Assembly: GCA_964402955.1 (NCBI GenBank)
Contig: CAYOEZ010000249.1
Span: 1 to 6,545 of the forward strand
DNA length: 6,545 bases
Reading direction: 5' to 3'
Source of the DNA: CAYOEZ01 sp964402955
GTDB taxonomy: Bacteria > Chloroflexota > DTOL01 > DAOUCN01
Shown: piece by piece, positions 4,899 to 6,545 of the stretch
Position numbering within the stretch: the first letter of the stretch is position 1
How the letters are laid out: each line of letters starts with the position of its first letter
Made by a program: the position numbers and the translations under genes
The notes under the pieces: model-generated
Databases searched by the model: none
Seen by the model: the letters and a program-made list of their open reading frames with translations, nothing else
Told to the model about the DNA's origin: nothing

Positions 4899-6122
4899 AT
4901 GACCGCAACCACGCGTCCGTTACGGATCGCCGTCTGGCACAACCTGCCTTCGGGCGGGGGCAAACGCGCTCTCTACAATCATGTGAAGGGCCTGCTTGAG
5001 CGCGGGCACAGCATCGAAGCCTGGTGTCCGCCAACGGCCGACCAGACTTTTCTCCCCCTGGGCGACCTGATCACCGAGCATGTCGTTCCGCTGCGCTGGG
5101 ATCAAAGCAAACGCCGCAATCTCATCGCGCGCGCCCGCGCGGTCGTGGACCTCGTGCAGGCGATGGAAGTGCATTGCCGGCAGTGCGCCGCCGAGATCAA
5201 TCGTGGCAGGTTCGACGTTGTCTTCGCCAATTCCTGCCGATTTCTGTGCGTGCCTCCCCTCGCTCGCTTTGTGGCGGCCCCGAGCGTCATCTATCTGGCC
5301 GAGCCGTTCCGTGCGCTCTACGAGGCCATGCCGCGTCTGCCGTGGGCGGCGCTGCCCTGGCCGGCGTCGCCGGCGGCCCTCCTCAAAGACGCCGTCAAAG
5401 TGCAGGGCTTGCGCGTGCAGGTGCGTGAAGAAGCGCGCAACGCCGCCGCCTTTGACAGGATCCTCACCAACTCGTTCTTCAGCCGTGAGAGTATCCTGCG
5501 CGCCTATGGGTTGGAGGCGCGGGTCTGCTACCTGGGCGTGGATACCGATCTGTTCGTAGATCAGGGACAACCGCGCCAGGATTTCGTCGTCGGGATCAGC
5601 GCGATTGCCCCCGAAAAGAACATCGAGCAGGTCATCGAGGGGCTGGCCCTCCTCCCTCCCCCGCGCCCACGACTGGTCTGGGTGGGCCACATCGCTGCTC
5701 CCCGTTACTTCGCTGCGTTGAAGCAGATGGCGAGTGCGCGCGGCGTGCAGTTTGAGCCGCGGCTCAAGGTCACAGATGAGGAGTTGGTCGGCATTCTGAA
5801 TCGCGCCGCGATGATGGTCCACACACCGCGCCTGGAGCCATTCGGCCTGGTGCCGCTCGAAGCCAACGCCTGCGCCACGCCGGTGGTCGCTGTGGCCGAA
5901 GGCGGCCTGCGTGAGACAATAGTGGACGGGGTCAATGGGTTGCTGGTTGATCACTCGCTGGCCTTACCCTCTGCCATCGAGCGACTGCTGGGCGATGTAT
6001 CCTATGCCCGGCAGCTTGGGCAGCAGGGCGCGGCGCTGGTCCGCGAGCGGTGGTCACTCTCTGCAGCCATCGACCGCCTGGAGGAGCGGTTGTCTGAGGC
6101 TGCTGGCGGCAAACGCGCTTGA
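4899..6122 (+). CDS. glycosyltransferase family 4 (GT-B fold) protein
   Basis: A 407-residue retaining glycosyltransferase that would use a nucleotide-sugar donor in the cytosol to extend a glycan or glycolipid. The N-terminal acceptor domain opens with strand RIAVWHN (9-15) and a glycine-rich loop PSGGGKRALYNHVKGLLERG (17-36). The linker region has LTNSFFSRESI (189-199) and YLGVDTDLF (211-219), both common in this family. The donor domain has VGISAIAPEKNIEQVIEGL (231-249) and the EX7E signature, Glu313 to Glu321 (EPFGLVPLE), followed by ATPVVAVAEGGLRETI (326-341) and DGVNGLLV (343-350). Length is normal for GT4 and nothing is missing. The sugar specificity cannot be read. The start is supported by GAGGGA (4885-4890), 8 nt upstream. 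It lies 34 bp after the membrane glycosyltransferase and is probably co-transcribed. The -35 box of the next promoter overlaps its stop codon. Confidence 0.9.
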   Translation: MTATTRPLRIAVWHNLPSGGGKRALYNHVKGLLERGHSIEAWCPPTADQTFLPLGDLITEHVVPLRWDQSKRRNLIARARAVVDLVQAMEVHCRQCAAEINRGRFDVVFANSCRFLCVPPLARFVAAPSVIYLAEPFRALYEAMPRLPWAALPWPASPAALLKDAVKVQGLRVQVREEARNAAAFDRILTNSFFSRESILRAYGLEARVCYLGVDTDLFVDQGQPRQDFVVGISAIAPEKNIEQVIEGLALLPPPRPRLVWVGHIAAPRYFAALKQMASARGVQFEPRLKVTDEELVGILNRAAMMVHTPRLEPFGLVPLEANACATPVVAVAEGGLRETIVDGVNGLLVDHSLALPSAIERLLGDVSYARQLGQQGAALVRERWSLSAAIDRLEERLSEAAGGKRA

Positions 6123-6147
6123 CGTAGTGGTCACTACCAGCTATACT
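6119..6147 (+). promoter_or_regulatory. strong sigma70-type promoter for the gene at the right edge
   Basis: TTGACG (6119-6124) and TATACT (6142-6147) are each 5/6 matches with an exact 17 bp spacer. The -35 box includes the TGA stop of the GT4 gene. The predicted start near 6154 gives a 5' leader of about 79 nt before the ATG at 6233. This separates the right-edge gene from the rhaB-glycosyltransferase transcript, although read-through is possible because no terminator is seen. Confidence 0.65.
6124..6137 (+). promoter_or_regulatory. inverted repeat in the promoter spacer, candidate operator
   Basis: GTAGTG-GT-CACTAC is a perfect 6-bp dyad with a 2-bp centre lying between the -35 and -10 boxes. 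A dimeric repressor bound here would block RNA polymerase. The regulator is not identifiable from this window. Confidence 0.45.
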
Positions 6148-6181
6148 TGCAATCAGAGATCGATTGTCTTGTGACTCTGGT

Positions 6182-6204
6182 ATTCCCGCACAAGGTCTGG
6201 GAAT
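6182..6204 (+). promoter_or_regulatory. hairpin in the 5' leader of the right-edge gene
   Basis: ATTCCC (6182-6187) and GGGAAT (6199-6204) can pair around an 11-nt loop, and two further G-U pairs could extend the stem outward. It stands about 12 nt before the GAGGAG ribosome binding site. No T-run follows, so it is not a standard terminator. A weaker dyad, CAATC-N7-GATTG, lies at 6150-6166. Confidence 0.35.
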
Positions 6205-6232
6205 GTAGCAGCACAAGAGGAGCGAACACGAG

Positions 6233-6545
6233 ATGCCCCTTAGCGACATCGATGCAGAACCCTCCGACGCAGACGAGGAAAGCCACCCATCTCCTATGCC
6301 TGGCAACAAGACGCAGGCTGCTGTCGCCAACGACGAAGACAACCCACACGCAGACCTGCTTACGCCTGAAGACGAGCTGGAGCAACTGCGACCGGCCCTG
6401 GCAGCAGCCCGGCAGACCTGCTGTGAGCAGGATGCCGAGCTACAACGCATGCGCGAAGCAGCCAACGAGAGCGACGCCTATGTCAAGAGTATCCAGGCCG
6501 CGCTCACTGCACAGAAGCAGTATGCCGACGCGCTCGCCGCGCTCG
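6233..6545 (+). CDS. acidic, coiled-coil-like protein, N-terminal 104 residues (runs off the right edge)
   Basis: The frame is open from ATG 6233 to the window end (104 codons plus one base) without a stop, and GAGGAG (6217-6222) stands 10 nt upstream. The first 45 residues are acidic and Pro/Asp/Glu-rich, with no signal peptide or membrane segment, and look disordered. From about residue 43 the sequence (LLTPEDELEQLRPALAAA, then a Cys63-Cys64 pair, then AELQRMREAA) is helical with regular Leu, Ala and Glu spacing, suggesting a coiled coil. In polysaccharide clusters such segments often precede glycosyltransferase or methyltransferase domains, or belong to chain-length or scaffold proteins. 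Which one applies cannot be told without the rest. It has its own promoter (6119-6147). The ORF is supported by its promoter, ribosome binding site and lack of stops, but its function is unknown. Confidence 0.65.
   Translation, partial: MPLSDIDAEPSDADEESHPSPMPGNKTQAAVANDEDNPHADLLTPEDELEQLRPALAAARQTCCEQDAELQRMREAANESDAYVKSIQAALTAQKQYADALAAL

Noticed and set aside
1662..4911. rhaB and the GT4 gene start with the same 13 nt (ATGACCGCAACCA)
   Set aside because: Similarity ends after 13 nt and the preceding bases differ; one such match is not far from chance in a window this size, so no duplication is claimed.
5360..5374. 15-bp palindrome GCCGGCG-T-CGCCGGC inside the GT4 gene
   Set aside because: It lies in a Pro/Ala-rich coding stretch of very high G+C, where such palindromes arise easily; no second copy was noticed.
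4920..5954. 344-codon minus-strand open frame opposite the GT4 gene
   Set aside because: It mirrors codon bias of the GT4 gene, which carries intact family motifs; the antisense product shows no domain and no ribosome binding site was evident.

Overview
The window is a 6.5 kb piece of a bacterial chromosome. High G+C genes (a rhamnulokinase and two glycosyltransferases) sit next to a lower G+C patch of small toxin-antitoxin-type genes. That combination, and the style of the small genes (a DUF4258-type fragment, a short acidic antitoxin-like protein with a 'GWGPYLSLEEARKLDDVREAL' region, and a YgiT-type protein), suggests a member of the Chloroflexota or a similar environmental lineage such as a cyanobacterium. 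This is inference from family resemblance. No marker gene in the window proves it.

Left part (1-1380, minus strand). A leftward run of small genes is read from a near-consensus sigma70 promoter at 1390-1418. In order of transcription they are: an N-terminal DUF4258 toxin fragment joined in frame to a small antitoxin-like protein (1380-1015); a 29-codon reading frame that may be a leftover toxin C-terminus and overlaps the next start by 4 nt; a cysteine-poor YgiT-type antitoxin (899-660); and a 150-residue protein I do not recognise (564-112). The toxin appears to have lost its middle while the antitoxin-like partners remain, so this looks like a decayed or rearranged toxin-antitoxin locus. 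I see no gene I would defend at 1-111.

Middle (1381-1661). This 281 bp divergent intergenic region holds the leftward promoter, a cluster of three overlapping inverted repeats (1518-1544) within a possible rightward promoter, and five tandem 8-bp repeats (1604-1643) just before the ribosome binding site of rhaB.

Right part (1662-6545, plus strand). Rhamnulokinase (rhaB, 1662-3143), a polytopic membrane glycosyltransferase of the GT39/PMT kind (3188-4864) and a cytosolic GT4 glycosyltransferase (4899-6122) follow each other with gaps of 44 and 34 bp. I see no terminator between them, so they are probably one transcript. RhaB would phosphorylate L-rhamnulose in L-rhamnose breakdown, while the other two build glycans or glycolipids at the envelope. 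The pairing is unusual because no rhamnose isomerase, aldolase or transporter is present in the window. A second strong promoter overlaps the stop codon of the GT4 gene, carries an inverted repeat in its spacer, and drives a gene running off the right edge that encodes an acidic, probably coiled-coil protein.

I found no tRNA, rRNA, CRISPR array, insertion sequence or phage gene.
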